Positions 22,521 through 35,088 of a stretch of DNA of 64,000 nucleotides are shown piece after piece. Every line of letters starts with the position of its first letter. Position 1 is the stretch's first letter. The notes below the pieces were generated by a model that was given only the letters and a program-made list of their open reading frames with translations, was not told the origin of the DNA and searched no databases. The stretch is from assembly GCA_036362985.1 (NCBI GenBank), contig JAYGXS010000004.1, forward strand, positions 28,199,529-28,263,528, in the 5' to 3' direction. This DNA comes from Ligula intestinalis. Lineage: Eukaryota > Platyhelminthes > Cestoda > Diphyllobothriidea > Diphyllobothriidae. Both the position numbers and the translations under genes were made by a program.

Positions 22521-23289
22521 CGACGCGGGTAATGTCGGGCATTGAATAGGGACTTCGGACAACAGTGTGGGCTGCCAGCCAAAGATCACCTTATCCGAAA
22601 AAAATTACTTAAATTTCTGTTTATGGCATCTCAAATCTATCTCACCGTTTGCCTTATTTGCTCTATAAGCAGACCACGTCGTATGCTGGACGTACCCACC
22701 CACTTAAATCCCGTATAGTGAGAAAGGCTAGAGAGAAAACTGTAACCATGGAGGCGGGGACATAAACATCCAACCTGACTTGGCGATATTCAGGACAACA
22801 GCTGAAGTTTCGCGTAGGCGAAATGGGTCGGTTCACTCAGCCGTCCAACTTTAATGATTCTATTTTAATTACAATAGGTTATCGAGGCAGCAACGCGCCT
22901 CAATGGAACAGGCACTCTCTCAGGACTCTAGACCCGGAGCTATCGGCATTTATTTGTAGAGGCACAACCTGGTTTTTCCGGATCGTTGGTTTACGGGTCA
23001 TTCTCGCGTCATTACGCCACCGGCCGGAACTTTCTATCCCCAACTCGCTCTCGCTAGCGTGGACACGCAAGTCAACGCAAGTCCAACGTCAACGCCCAAA
23101 GGCGAAGCGCTTTGTTGCACGTCTACAGAGCTGTAATAATGACCGACGCCCTGTCGCTGGGGAAGGGACGTTTGTGGCGTGACTCACGGTCGGCAGTAAA
23201 TGAAAACCAATAGAAACAGCAGCACTTGAGGACCGGCCGGCGGACCGTATTCCCTCAAACGATTACGTCAAACAGCGCGTTGCGTATGC

Positions 23290-24200
23290 GTTACAAACCT
23301 TTATACAATTGATTGTCCATCTCACGAAATATCGCCCAAAGTTGCCTTCGACTCTGACAAAGTACTTAACTGGGGTTGTAGAATTGATTATCGTGCAGCC
23401 AAGAGATTCCAGTCGGGTCAGGCTGCTGGTTATTAAAACAGCTTCTTTTTGATCATCTGCAAAAAACAAATTATCTGAAAATGACTACTTAATTAGTATG
23501 CATATTCCTCATTGATTTGTAATGCTTCAATAAATTTAACATAGGAAGCATGCACATAAATATTCCCCCTGTACTTGTTGGGCAACGAATTACGCATTCA
23601 ACAACTTCCATATTGAAGCAGGGGTATATTTAGTTTTTAAAGAAAATTCCTAAATTGAGGAACTATCTTGATACTTGTCAGCCGTTACACTCGAATGAAA
23701 GTTTTACAAACTACATGACACTCAAATCATGCCTGAGGAAAATCACGTATTTCTTGGCCCTATGGAGGAAAGGCCATGTCGTTCTCATTAATTTTTACGA
23801 TGAATGTGGATCGTGTTGCATACCTTAAAGGCAAATTTACTAAATTGAGGGATACGATGTATTATGAATGCAAATTTCCCGATCTTAAAAACCTCATAAT
23901 TATAAAAGTATTTGATAAACGAAAGAAACCCTTTCTGTTGATGTGTAATTTTAATAAAGGGTAACTTGACACCAAACGAGCACACGAAGCAATATTTTTC
24001 TGCATGCTCCCTAAAAATCAGTTAGAATTTGTAAGAATATTCAAAATCAATGAGAGACAAATCTATACTACTTAACTAGCAAACTGCATATGAGATGCTT
24101 TTTTGTATGTGGTCAGAAGGAATTCCCTTCAAAAGCTAGTATTTTAAAAATGACGGAAATATCCTGAGCTTAGCCTGTGTGATGGCTAATATTGCAACGT
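23290..24200. mobile_element. FB-A foldback element, old copy
   Basis: The left side keeps TTCTTTTTGATCATCTGC and ACTACTTAATTAGTATGC followed by TTGATTTGTAATGC. The right side keeps the inverted order (TCAATGAGAGACAAATCTAT, ACTACTTAACTAG). These match the arms of the FB-A copy at 32.5 kb. Divergence is high. Confidence 0.4.
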
Positions 24201-25019
24201 AGCTTGACTAGTTTTTCGCATCGAAAGTATGTTTAAGAATATCGGGTTAAGGTCAATGAGATAGGCCATAACGTGATAAGACTTCACAAAATGTAGTGGT
24301 TTTAATAAGTTCTGCTGTCTACACCTCTTTTAAATTCATACCAGGGAAAAAGTGCTCAACGTTTTCCATGGATGGATAAATAAACTACCTTTTAAATCAT
24401 TGTAATTACTTGAAGTTTTGATTTTCTGTAGAACTTGGCAATCATCTCGCAAATAGGTCAATCGAATCGTTTTATCATCATTAAATATGATTTTAATTAG
24501 TCTAAAAACAAATTAAAGTTGAAACTCTGCGCCCTCTCGATCAAAGAGCTATGTGAACAAACACCAATAAAACGGCAGGATGGTCAGGATGCTTGGAATG
24601 CCCCTTGTCACTAAAAAAATCTGCTGCGACGCCTAAAATTGTTAAACGTTTCGTCCCTAACATGTACAAACTCGCCATCATGTTGGCACGACTTTGGAAA
24701 CCATCGGCACGGTATTATGCTTTCCCGAACTGCCGAATAGAAAGCTGTCACAGAGTGTTTATCGTGACCTACAATTAGCATAGTCTGCTGACGCATGCAA
24801 TTGTTCGCATTACCCAGGGCACATTTCATGAGAGGTTATAACGCTCAGTTGTATGGACGGGCTAGGAAATGCCTATTCTTTAATATCAGTCAACCATACG
24901 CTAAAATGGCGTTTAGATAAGTAAAATCTAGTACCCGACGTCCTTGAGCTTTATGCCGTAGACTTCGGGGCCGGACAATTGAGCGATCATCAACTAATGT
25001 CAAACTTCCCGCTCTAAAA

Positions 25020-25335
25020 CTGGCAGGAAATGCAACGAGCCCGTGGCGCAATGACTAAGAGCGTTCGATTTTTACTCAACAGGTCGTACTTTAGAGCCTA
25101 GGAGGGTACACTACCTGCGGATGGGTATGGCTGGCTGAGGAAGGTTAATGAATCAGAAATGTCCATTTCAGTCTCCCTCGTCTTTCAATCTAAAACACTG
25201 GCCGCCGCGCGGCTGCTGGCTAGGCTAAAGAGTGAGCGCAAACGCAGCACGTAACAAGTCAGTTCCGTAACCCATCGGTGAACGTTCATGAACCAATACT
25301 TTTTTATACCTAATTATTGATATGTGAGTGCCTAC
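25020..25335 (+). mobile_element. tRNA-derived SINE followed by its own 5' block
   Basis: A tRNA-like head (CCGTGGCGCAATGACTAAGA, then TCGTACTTTAGAGCCTAG) leads into GGTATGGCTGGCTGAGGAAG and the CAGTCTCCCTCGTC block. After about 20 nt comes the GC-rich block (GGCCGCCGCGCGGCTGCTGG, CAGTTCCGTAACCCATCGGT) that precedes the tRNA head in other copies. The order is therefore circularly permuted. Confidence 0.65.
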
Positions 25336-27700
25336 AGACGCTGTTTATCACGCGGCCGAAGCAGAACGGGAAGTGCAGCCGGTGAATCCCGTATGCATGC
25401 TTTTTATTACTTTTCCTTTTTCAGATTCCACAAAGGTTGAGCAGTAAGGACTCATAAAGGAAAATGGTTTTTAGATAGTGAATAATAACAGACAAAAACG
25501 CCATGAATAAAAACGTTGAGTTGTTCTTTTTCTCAAATCACATGCTATTCATTGCGGGAGTAAGCATGTGCAGCGAAGAGTCAAAACAAAATCCCGTACG
25601 AATAAAACTATGTCCAGTGTTTGCATGAACTGTTGTTGCAAACTATCTTCTCTGCTAAGACACATTTCAGCATGTAAATGACAATGACTTCGGTTTTGGC
25701 CTTGACTACAATATGGGTGTTTTTTCCCAAATTAACGCCAAGGCGATCCTTTGCTGATTTGTCCCTAGAAAAAGTATAATTTCTGTTTATTCTTCGCAAG
25801 GCTCTGAAATTCAAGCTTATCTTTTACCGCCTTTGAGGAAAAGAAACGTTAATGAAGACCATACTATCAGATGGCATTGGCGACTCTTTGTTCGCTATAT
25901 GGCATTTGTGCCTTTAAAAAAATTGGTTATTGTGTGGTCTATATCACCAGAAAGCAAGTTGTCAAAATAGGTAGGTGATAAGCACATATCTTTGCTGCTA
26001 AAGGAGTTACGCTCTTGAGAGGAAATCAGAATGGCACACTCAAAAGACTCGTGTAGTGAGCAAAAGCAATTCAGTCTGTGTGTTCGAGGAGTGCTACTGG
26101 CAGACTGGGGTTAGACAACGCAGTAAACAATGCATCCGGTGGTCCTTCTGCCGAGGTATCAGATAATCACGTTTTACTGACCATGGATCACCAGCCCACG
26201 AAAAATCACCCTTAAGCAACCAGAATCACATATTTGAGAATATTCCAAATATTTGGCCGTACGAGTATTGTTAGATAAATAAATAAGAATCAGCAGTAAT
26301 TACATCTACAGCTTACCCTGTCAAAAGTTAAAACGACGCTAATTTAGGCATCTGAGTGGTTATTAGTTATCTGAGAAGATCAACCTAGCTGAATATCGCC
26401 CTAGTACAACGTTCTTCTCTCCCTCTCTCTTCATTAGATTTTCTAGCAAATCTTTCTTCTTGCTTGCTTTTTCGCGAACACTAATTTTTTTCTTTAACAA
26501 GCACCTCAACCTCTTAAATAAGACAGAAAATTAAGTTTTGGAAAAATGCGCTTGCAAAAATAAGCACATGGTCTGCTGAGCAGTACGACATTTTGGTCAT
26601 ATGTAGATACGAGGAAAGGTACTTAACGAGATGATCTGATTTTCAGACAAACAAGGAGGTGGATCGTTCGTGGACTTCAGAATTATAGGGGGGGGGTTTT
26701 ACACAGTAACCTTGAAGTCTGCACAGAAGATTGCAGCAATTTTACAAACTAACCAGCCGGCATCAGACCGAATTCGTACCCCCCCCCCATTATGTTTACA
26801 CAGTTGCGTTTTATTTGGCCGAGCAACTCTAATTATAATTCGCTCTGTCGCAGCAAGGATTGTCTAAAAGATCACACTTATCCAACTCCATCCATCGGTG
26901 AAGGTCAATAGTTCACTTGCATCTGGCAACATCCGACGGTGTCTTGAGGATAAACCCTGACGAAACTTAAATTCTCTAATGCAATAATACTACTTTGCCT
27001 TATCATTGGTGGATTGGCGCTCACCGATCGATTATGGGATACGCTCGTTCCATTCCCCCTTGAGGCGTGCTCTCAGACCCCACTAGCAGACACGCAGTAG
27101 GGACCGTAAAACCGCAAAGAGATCTGTGCTGAAGTGCAGAAAGTCGCATAACCCCATGCTATGCATGCGATAATTGTGTTTGGACGGCACCGTGAAGATG
27201 GCTCACGGACGCCCCTCCAGGCGGCTATTATATGCTGACGTCACTACGGATTGCCTCCAGGAGCGTTGAACAACACCGTGGACGAAGAAGGACAGAGTGC
27301 AGTTGGAGGATGGCAAATCGACTACACTATAAACTAACTCGAGCGCAAATTGTCGCCGTTGGGCACACAGTAAATGCGTTACCTAAGGAAGATTTAAAAT
27401 CTAATTCTGAAATACGCATTCAATTAGAAAAGAGTACTAAATCTGAAAGCATAAGTTCAGTGTATTTCAATCACCACAGGATGCCGACTTTTAAACATTC
27501 TGAGAAGAAACAGAAGAAAAAAGAAGAATACGCGATCGCTGAGACAAGACTTTTATTAGCCTGAGATTTCAACCTCTGTCGCACAATCTCCATCAGAGAC
27601 ATCAGCAGAAAACAGTAGCGGAAGCGGGAACGTTTACGCCCCCTTCTGGAAATCCTCAAAAACCAGATTCAGTTAAAAATGCTTACCCAGCTGGTATGAA
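25336..27700. other. No recognised feature
   Basis: AT-rich intron sequence with homopolymer G and C runs at about 26690 and 26780. A 110-codon open frame at 27232-27564, with a Lys-rich end, matches no family I know. It could be a remnant of a retroelement ORF1, but there is nothing to support this. Confidence 0.4.
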
Positions 27701-28480
27701 GTTTGCATGCCCTTAAAAATTTCGCCATATTTTATCGAAAACTTTCATCCGAGCATTCATTTGCATAGAAACCTACCTCTATTTCAAATTTTGTACTCGA
27801 AGAAAGAGCATCTTTTGGGTTTATTAAACATTTCTAAATTTCCGAATAATTTTAAACCTAACCCAATGTTGAACTTGAATTCATGCTTTCCCAAATACCA
27901 GATGCATATTTTGTGTGTAAAACACGCTCATATTTATATACGTTATTACGAAAAGGTGGCAACAGGCTTTTTAAAGTTTGCAAAGAATGTGGACCAAGTA
28001 TTGTACTTATCAAGTAGCGGCAACACATGAACAGATGTAATCCTTTATGAATGGACCCTTAACGATGTTAAAAACCTCATTATTAGAAAGTTCCTGAAAC
28101 CCAAATGATACTTTTAACCAAGTAGAAAATTAGAAGACGTAATTTTCTATCAGCGCTGTACAAGCAAGCTTTTTCGGCATATACACTATAAAATATATTT
28201 TAATTTATGCGCCCACTGAAGAACAATGGGAGTATGTTTACTAACTAAGTAGCCTTTTTTACTGAGTGATGTTTTTGCAAACGACTGCGAGTAAGCTTGA
28301 TCAAAAAGTAACATATGAATGTGAATGAACTACCGTGAGATAATACGGTGCAATAATCAATAATGCAACGTTGCCTAGTAATGTTTTTTTTATTCGAGAA
28401 AACCTTTCAGAATATTGCTTAGCTTTTCCTGAGATAGCTCAGTTACTCTATCTCCTGGAGTCAGCGGTGCAGATAGTCGT
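27700..28480. mobile_element. FB-A foldback element, old copy
   Basis: The left inner arm holds TACTCGAAGAAAGAGCATCT and the spacer block CCGAATAATTTTAAACC. The right side holds GAAACCCAAATGATAC, a TATAAAATATATTTTAATTT block and ACTAACTAAGTAGCC, all in the order of the FB-A right arm. The outer end TGAGATAGCTCAGTTACT-like block resembles the family terminus. It is strongly diverged. Confidence 0.4.
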
Positions 28481-29889
28481 TTATAGCGGTGGAACCATCA
28501 CCTTTTTGGTTGCTCTCGCCCTTTATGCTGCGTACATGTACGGATTAGAAAAACTTGAATAGGCTTGTTGCTAGATCAGTCTTCACGTTCTCTTATTGGG
28601 AGCTAGCAAGCCTTATCGGATGTGAACCAAGGAGTAGCTTGTTCGGTTTCATAGGAGGTCGGTATAAGGAGATCCAAAACAGATTGCATAAACATTGCGC
28701 ATATATCTATACTCCTGTTAGTCTGGTTTCTTTCTTTGTACCTTACCCCTCAACCGAACGTGCAAGCCGCCAACTTCTTTCTGCTAGAAGACCAGGCCTA
28801 CTTTTCATGTTGAAAAATACTCTCGGATCGCCCTGACCTTTTAAGGTTCTGCCTACTGTGCTTGGTTACATGTAACGGGATTAGCGCAACTGTCATTGGC
28901 TGTGGTTCTCACATTTTGTTGAATTCGAAAATTCCCTCTGCCCGTTTGGCTTACTTTCCCAAAGCGTTCACGTACGTTAGTTATTTGAGCGAAGTTTATA
29001 AATGCCCAGAAAACTGCGGCAGATTAATAAAATTCGATCAAGTGCAGTATGTCTTTAATTGCCCTTACTATCAGTCTATAGACGTATGTCTAGCTCAACT
29101 ATAAACCAAAAGAATACATCAGCTCAGTTAACAATATCAGCTAGAGAAATCTCATCAGAAGCAGAAACTCCAGGTGATCTCTCTTAGCTAAAAGTGACAA
29201 TAAGAATATAAGTCTTAACACGGAGGGTCAACCGAGTTCGGAAAATACTTGTGGTTTGAGTGTCCTCGCAACCATTCTTTGGTGGATTTTGGATAGAAGA
29301 TCGAGCTTTGGTGCAGTGAAAGCTTCTGCCATCCTGAATGGGGCGAGGGCAATTAGCTGATGCATTTTGATTCTAGAACATTGATTTTTATATACATGGC
29401 AGTATTGAGAGCAGGTGTAATCAGAGTACACCGCATAAATAAAACCATTGCCTTCTGTATAAAGAAACAGAACACGCTTTTTCGAGTTCATGGAAACTAA
29501 GGCCGATCGCTCTCGGCGTAGGGATAAATGCTTCAAATCCACTTTTCCGTTTCAAAACGGAGGAGAATGCGAACTGATTATGAAGCCTATAGCTCAATAA
29601 CTTTCTCTGATGTCGCGCAGTTTAGGCATCTGCTCCTAGGAATCCAATTATGATCCCTTTCCCGTTCTGTCGTTGCGGTAACCGTGGCCCTCAGTCCATC
29701 TAAATATTTGATTTTTCACTGTTTTACTGTACCTGAATTCTACGGCCTGATCGTTTGCTGTGTGGTATGCTTCTCTGCCGGATAGCCTGATGACTTCGAA
29801 GTGCAGAGAACCTAGTCTTAATACCTATGTCCTAGTAGACTGTATAATCTCTCACGAATTGGGGCAAATGTTCGCATTCCAGGAACGTG
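28481..29889. other. No recognised feature
   Basis: Open frames of 60-104 codons occur on both strands (28555-28836, 28862-29104, 29228-29542 minus). None shows a domain I recognise and none is duplicated in the window. Some may be remains of an unidentified element. Confidence 0.35.
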
Positions 29890-30970
29890 TATATTTTGAG
29901 AAGAAGGAGTCTAATCATCAGGCAAAGTCCCGGTGGCAAAATAGAAATGGGAGTCTACAGGTAGGCGACGAACGCCACATAGCTCTTCAGTTTTCATAGT
30001 AAACACCCGGCAGCTCACAAACGAAGCTAAGTGGGAACGCTGTTCAAAAGAAACCAGACTCACTGCAGTTACCCAGAGGAAAAAGCACGTGAGGCCCGAC
30101 AGCTCTGTGACCAGTTTAAGCGGAATGGCTATCCAAAGGCCCTCATAAGCCGATGTCTACGTGCTCGCCCTCCGAGGAACGAACAGAAACACCCCTTCCA
30201 TTTGGCATGCGCTGCCATAAATCAGGGACGTATCTGAAGCATCGTATTTGAAGGATCGATTGAATACCAGTGAGCAGTTGGACGTAATGTATCGCATACC
30301 ATGTCTAAACTGTCCAATAAATTACACGGGACAGACTGGACGCAAGCTGGGTTCGCGCATACACTAACATAAGCGGGTTGTTCAAAGGGGTGACACATTA
30401 TCGCAAGAGGCGGCCCACGCCTACGAGATGGGTCACGAATTCAACTATGCAGCCGCGAGGATAATTGCCCACGCTGACAGCAAGACGGACCGAGAACTGA
30501 TTGAAGCTTGGCCCACGGACGGGAATTCAGTCAACAGATGTATCGAGCTGGAGCCCGTATATGCTGCCCTGCACAGTTATCTTGAGACTCACAGCACTGG
30601 TGGTTAATTGGCCTTCTTCCACCCCTTTACCCCTCCTCCCCCCTTTCCTATGACTTATGATTGACCGTTCCCATATAAATGCTGCTTGTTTTCGTTGACG
30701 ATTTTATTTCTGTAAATATTTCGACCCAACACGCCGATCTCGCCCACTAGCATATACTGACATAGTCCGCAGTAGCGAGTCGACGGCAAAACCACACAAT
30801 TATTGATTTTCTACCCGTTCAAATTTTAGCTGCTTTGTGCACACGCCAGAACTAGCCACCTCATTTGTTGCTGTTTTCCCATCTCTGACAATGGACTCCT
30901 GTAGGAGCCCGAAAGCTCAGACCAATAAAATAATGATTCCAGTGTTCGATAAACCTTCTTCTTCTCAAGT
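29890..30970 (+). pseudogene. Penelope-like element 3' fragment with GIY-YIG domain
   Basis: The fragment starts in the region after RT (FHSKHPAAHKRS) and continues through HCSYPEEKAREARQLCDQF and NGYPKALISRCLRARPP. After breaks come MYRIPCLNCPINYTGQTGRK and AHAYEMGHEFNYAAARIIAH, then ELIEAW and VNRCIEL, the PLE endonuclease motifs with CxxC and His residues. The 3' region has a C-rich tract (30625-30650), CCCATATAAATG and the hammerhead-like motif at 30885. Stops and frame breaks are present. Confidence 0.75.
30885..30918 (+). ncRNA. Hammerhead-like motif in PLE 3' region
   Basis: The layout is CTGACAA, one base, GGACTC, CTGTAG loop, GAGCCC, GAAAGCTC. Stem II pairs in five of six positions. 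UCU before and AGA after the motif could form stem I. The core G of CTGANGA is changed to A, which would be expected to reduce activity. Confidence 0.38.
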
Positions 30971-32439
30971 TATACTCTCTGCCTCGAATGCAAGGGATAC
31001 GTGCACATTAAGAGCACAGTGTACGGTTCAACGTAACAACTAGACACCCTCCTTTTTCAACCATATATTAGACAAAAGAAAGTTGAATAAAAAATGTCAA
31101 ATAGTTCACATTTGTATGGGCGTTAGGAGCATACTTTTGAGGGCCAGTTTTGCTCCTTTTTTATAAATCTTCTATAAAATAATCTTTTAGGCATTTAAAG
31201 AGATGCTTCTTTGCCAACGGGTAAAGAGTAGGACTCCTTTGTCATTCAAGCTGCATAAAAAGGCCTTAATGACGTCGGTGAATCACAAAGAAAGCATGAC
31301 GCCAGGCACATCATTGAAAAGTATTATTTGCCCTCGGTGGGCAGAGTTACATGGAAATATGCAGGTGTTTACTACACTCCGGTTTGTCGTAAACGCACTT
31401 GCAAATATGTAGAACGGAATCCAGCAGTTATTGGCACGTATGCATCATCGAAAAAAAATCCACTCGTGGTTAACTGAAGAAGGGTGAAACAGTGGCAACC
31501 CATTCACTCAACTGGAGTAAAAAACAGTCAGGACAGTCTAGAACATATTTAGCAACGTAACGCATCTGCGTTTTTGCAGTTCTAGTGTCTATTGTCTCTA
31601 AATGCTGTCAAATATGCAGGAGAAAATTTTCCTGGGCAAAAACTTTACTGAATAATCAGACATTTATCTTCTGTTAGCAAAAAGGAAATTAAACAGAAAA
31701 CGTTTAGTGTTCCTGGGAGGTTTTCACATTTTCAACCGCCCCCCCCCTTATCCTTCTTGCCATTCTGGAGGCCAGTTTCTGATTCCTACCAAGCCAATTT
31801 TTACTGTATTTTAATCAGGCGACTTTACCTCGCTTGTAAATACTAATTTGGTCTGACAGTACTCAGTAGTTTGCTCGAGTGCAACCACTTCTATGATCAA
31901 TGAATACTGCCTACATTTTAGTTCTGATGCTTCAAGCTGACTCACTGCTCCAGTATTCTTATTTCTGAGGTCAAGTACGTCCAGCCCATTCGGTACTCAG
32001 AATTAGCCTCTTTCCATGAATCTTATAAACTTTCTTATGGTTAAATAGTCTCCACCCTTTTGTCACTACGCGCATATTGAGACACCCTGTAGCAATCCTG
32101 CAAGCGAAAAACGTTATACGGGGCTTGGGGCTACTCCCAAGTTTCCGGAGATGAATACACACAATCGCAGCTGTAAGGCAGTGAGGGTTGGGAAATGACT
32201 ATATTTGAATAACCCCTACAAACCAATAAAAAATTCACTGGCCGGATGACAAGGTCATTCCTTAAACTTAAAAACTAGAAAGGCTTTCGCCCAAATCAGA
32301 AACGGAAAAGCGGCCTTTTTCTGGCATAAAAACTCAGAAGCGAATTATCTGCTTAATATGAAACCAAATTAGCGTTTTACACATTTGAAATAAAATAAAA
32401 TTTTAGGCAATTTAAGGATATCCTCAGGGCGGTGACGAA
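30971..32439. other. No recognised feature
   Basis: AT-rich intron sequence with a C homopolymer at about 31739. Short open frames (31203-31412 plus, 31971-32162 minus) have no recognisable content. Confidence 0.4.
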
Positions 32440-33775
32440 TTTGAATAACTCATTTGACCCAACTGTGAAAAACTAGGCGGCCTTGCTCAAAGAAATTATT
32501 CTAGTTTGCCAAACCACCTCCCTAATAATTACAGTAGATTCACTATCTCATGCAATAGCCGCCGGAATTCTGAAATAAGTTTTCGATTGGAACGTATTAA
32601 TTGCGGATGGCAGTAATAGAGATGAGCAAACAGCCTAATCTCAACATATTTAAGACACTCCAGGATGCCGGCTTTCTAACGAGCTTCTTTTTGATCGCCA
32701 AGACAAAGTATGTACTAAAAAAAGTGACTACCTAAGAAGTATGCTTTTTTCATTAATTTCGACTGCCTCTATAGATTCAAATATATTTTTTGGAAAAAAT
32801 GCACAAAAAATTATTTCTTGTGTTCTTTTGGTAGAAAATTACGCCTTCTTTAAATGTTATACTTAAAGGAAGGGTATCTTTCGGTTTTAAAAATATTTCT
32901 CAGTATGAGCTTTTTTACAATTTTCAGGTGCTCATTCAGTGAACACTGTATCCGTCATTTGTTAATGCTGCCTTTACTGTATAAAGCATACTCGACATTG
33001 ATTGCAACATTTTATGGGAACTATGTGAGATCTTTGTCAAGCTGTGGGCGAAAACGTACTTTTCCTTAAACAGAATGTACACAGTGCGCAGTTTGTAAAC
33101 CTTGAATTCCAGTGTAGCTGTCACTAGCTTTCAAAATTATTCGGCAATTTAGAAACTTTTTTTAAAACCGAAAGATACCCTTCCTTCAAGTATAAAATTT
33201 AAAGAAGGCATAATTTGCTACCAAAAGAATGCAAGAAGTAATTTTTTCATGCATTTTTTCCAAAAAATTTATTTTGTAATCTATAGAGGCAGTCGAAATT
33301 AATGACAAAAAGCATACTACTTAAGTAGTCACTTTATATAGTACATGCTTTATCTTGGCGATCAAAAAGAAGCTTTTTAGAAAGCCGGCATCCTAAGGTG
33401 TCTAAAATATGTTGAGATTAAGCTGTATGATCATCTCTATTACTACCATCCGCAATTAATATGTTCCAATCGAAAAATACTTCCAGAATCCCGGCAGCTT
33501 CGGCATGAGATAGTTAATCTACTGTAAGTATGCCTGAAAGTCATTGGGTGGATTTTAGATGAATTTCTAAGGAAATCCTGCTTTGGCAGTCAGATAACTA
33601 TATCAGAATTTGTGGATTCTATATTTTACACGAAGCTGGACGGATATATCAATCCAATTGCTATTAAACTCACGGTTCCTGGTGGGGAACTCATAGCTCA
33701 GTTGGGTAGAGCGTTTTCTGTATTAAAGTTAGAACCCCACCGCGGCCTCCGAATGTTTCAAAATTAGGTCAAATG
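32440..33775. mobile_element. FB-B composite (copy 4) split by an FB-A insertion
   Basis: The left FB-B arm is at about 32440-32485 (TTGAATAACTCATTTGACCC, AACTGTGAAAAACTAGGCGG, minus orientation). The FB-B spacer (GGTGGATTTTAGATGA, AAGGAAATCCTG) resumes at about 33548. The plus-strand tRNA-like arm is at about 33685-33775 (CATAGCTCAGTTGGGTAGAG, AGAACCCCACCGCGGCC). The intervening 32529-33537 is a complete FB-A element, so FB-A entered this FB-B copy after it was in place. Confidence 0.55.
32529..33537. mobile_element. FB-A foldback element, best-preserved copy
   Basis: The arms are 32529-32900 and 33152-33537, inverted and similar over about 370 nt. They begin TTACAGTAGATTCACTATCT and end AGATAGTTAATCTACTGTAA. 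Inner arm ends are GGGTATCTTTCGGTTTTAAA and its inverse. The 250-bp spacer is shared, in opposite orientation, with the copy at 41.3 kb. No transposase was recognised. The long arms and short termini resemble non-autonomous foldback/MITE-type elements. Confidence 0.75.
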
Positions 33776-34234
33776 AGTTTAGGGATATTTCTATTTTCTA
33801 TCGCACAGCAAATATTCTTCTTAATTCGGGCTCTTTCAAAAGGCTTTCATGGTGTCGAGCACCCACAAAGGAAGCAAGAGATCCACCACCTAATGGGAAA
33901 GCATTATTCACCTCCTGGGAAGAGAGTTACACTCAAGTCTGTAGGCATATATAATCCACCCTGTGGTATACCCACTTCTATATGCCTTGAACGGAATTAA
34001 GCAGTTATTGCAGAAATACATATCATCACAAAAAGGTTCACCCAGGTTTAAGTAAATGGTGGCGTGTACAATTCAACAGTTATCGTGCAGATATCAAAGA
34101 TCGTGAATTTCCAACCTTCCACAACCCGATCGTATGCCACTCGTTTTTCCTCTCTGTCAGATAGGACGATGACTTCGAAGGGACGGTTTCCCGGTGGGAA
34201 GGAAAATTACCTTATTGTTGTGGGGGGGGGTTTG

Positions 34235-34645
34235 TCAAGTTTGTTTGATTCAGTTGACCAAATTGTGCAAAATTCGCGCCATCAGTGGTAGTCGAACTCA
34301 CACAGCTCTGAGGTTTTTGCACAGCCAGCCCCCTACCATTGAGCCACGAGGCTCACCATGAGCTGTGAATTTAATCAAACTTGGATTGATTTTACACGCC
34401 AAATTTACGGTTTGCTTAGGCTTAGGAAATCCCGCCTGAGCAGTCAACTTGCTGATCCGTTATGGTGGATTCCACATGAGCAGTAAGTTAAGCGTGTTTG
34501 CTCGATCCTAGTGTGATTTAATTAACGGCGCACTGTGAGCCTCGTAGCTCAATGGTGCGGTGCTGGCTGCGCATAAAGCCCTCCCTGCTGTGTGGGCTCG
34601 ACCCCCACGAAGGCCGCAAAGTTTTCACAATTCGGTCAAATGAAG
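34235..34645. mobile_element. FB-B composite (copy 2)
   Basis: The left minus-strand tRNA-like arm spans about 34235-34370 (its complement reads GTGAGCCTCGTGGCTCAATG). The spacer carries GGCTTAGGAAATCCCGCCTG, AGTCAACTTGCTGATCCG and GGTGGATTCCACATGAGC. The plus-strand arm spans about 34530-34645 (GTGAGCCTCGTAGCTCAATG, GTGGGCTCGACCCCCACG, then GGCCGC and TTTTCACAATTCGGTC). A and B boxes of both arms are recognisable. It lies just upstream (in plus coordinates) of the 35089-35400 exon. Confidence 0.65.
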
Positions 34646-35088
34646 TACTTTATTGCCTAGATCAAAGAAGCCTCGCAGCAGAAGATTATGCATACTTGCA
34701 TTTTAATGTGGACACAGGTACAAATTTAGAATACACAGGACGACCCGAACATACAACTTGGGCCCATTCTTTGAAAACCTTGGAGTGGATGATAGAAATT
34801 TGTATTAAAAAATGGATATGGTTTGTGGCTGAATTAGGCTTCTAGATCAGTTGTCAATAAGATAAGTTTTATGCAGTTTTATGGCTTCTTTGAATATATC
34901 TAGATCAAAGAGAAGGGAATCCCGACAACCTCCTAGTGTATAAAAAGCTTTTACGATTGCGGTAAATTTCAAAGCGCGCATGGCGCCCACTGCCCCCTTT
35001 GAAGGTATTTGCCGCGCTCTTTGAACTCGTAAATACGTCCAAAGCGGTAGAAGACAAGGTATAACTCAGCAACAACAAGTAAACGTAC

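Larger units (their letters stand above)
13063..35088 (-). other. 22-kb beta-spectrin intron packed with mobile elements
   Basis: This 22,026-bp intron separates two phase-0 codons inside the predicted ankyrin-binding region. It contains PLE remnants at 13.7-14.1, 15.4-18.2, 20.1-20.5 and 29.9-31.0 kb, GC-rich repeats at 20.9-22.5 kb, and foldback copies at 23.3, 27.7 and 32.5 kb. SINE and FB-B elements are also present. No unrelated host gene was recognised in it. The exact frame match on both sides argues that no exon is missing. Confidence 0.85.

Noticed and set aside
29228..29542. 104-codon minus-strand open frame as a gene
   Set aside because: No recognisable domain, no splice partners and no repeat copy; open-frame length is within chance for this composition.
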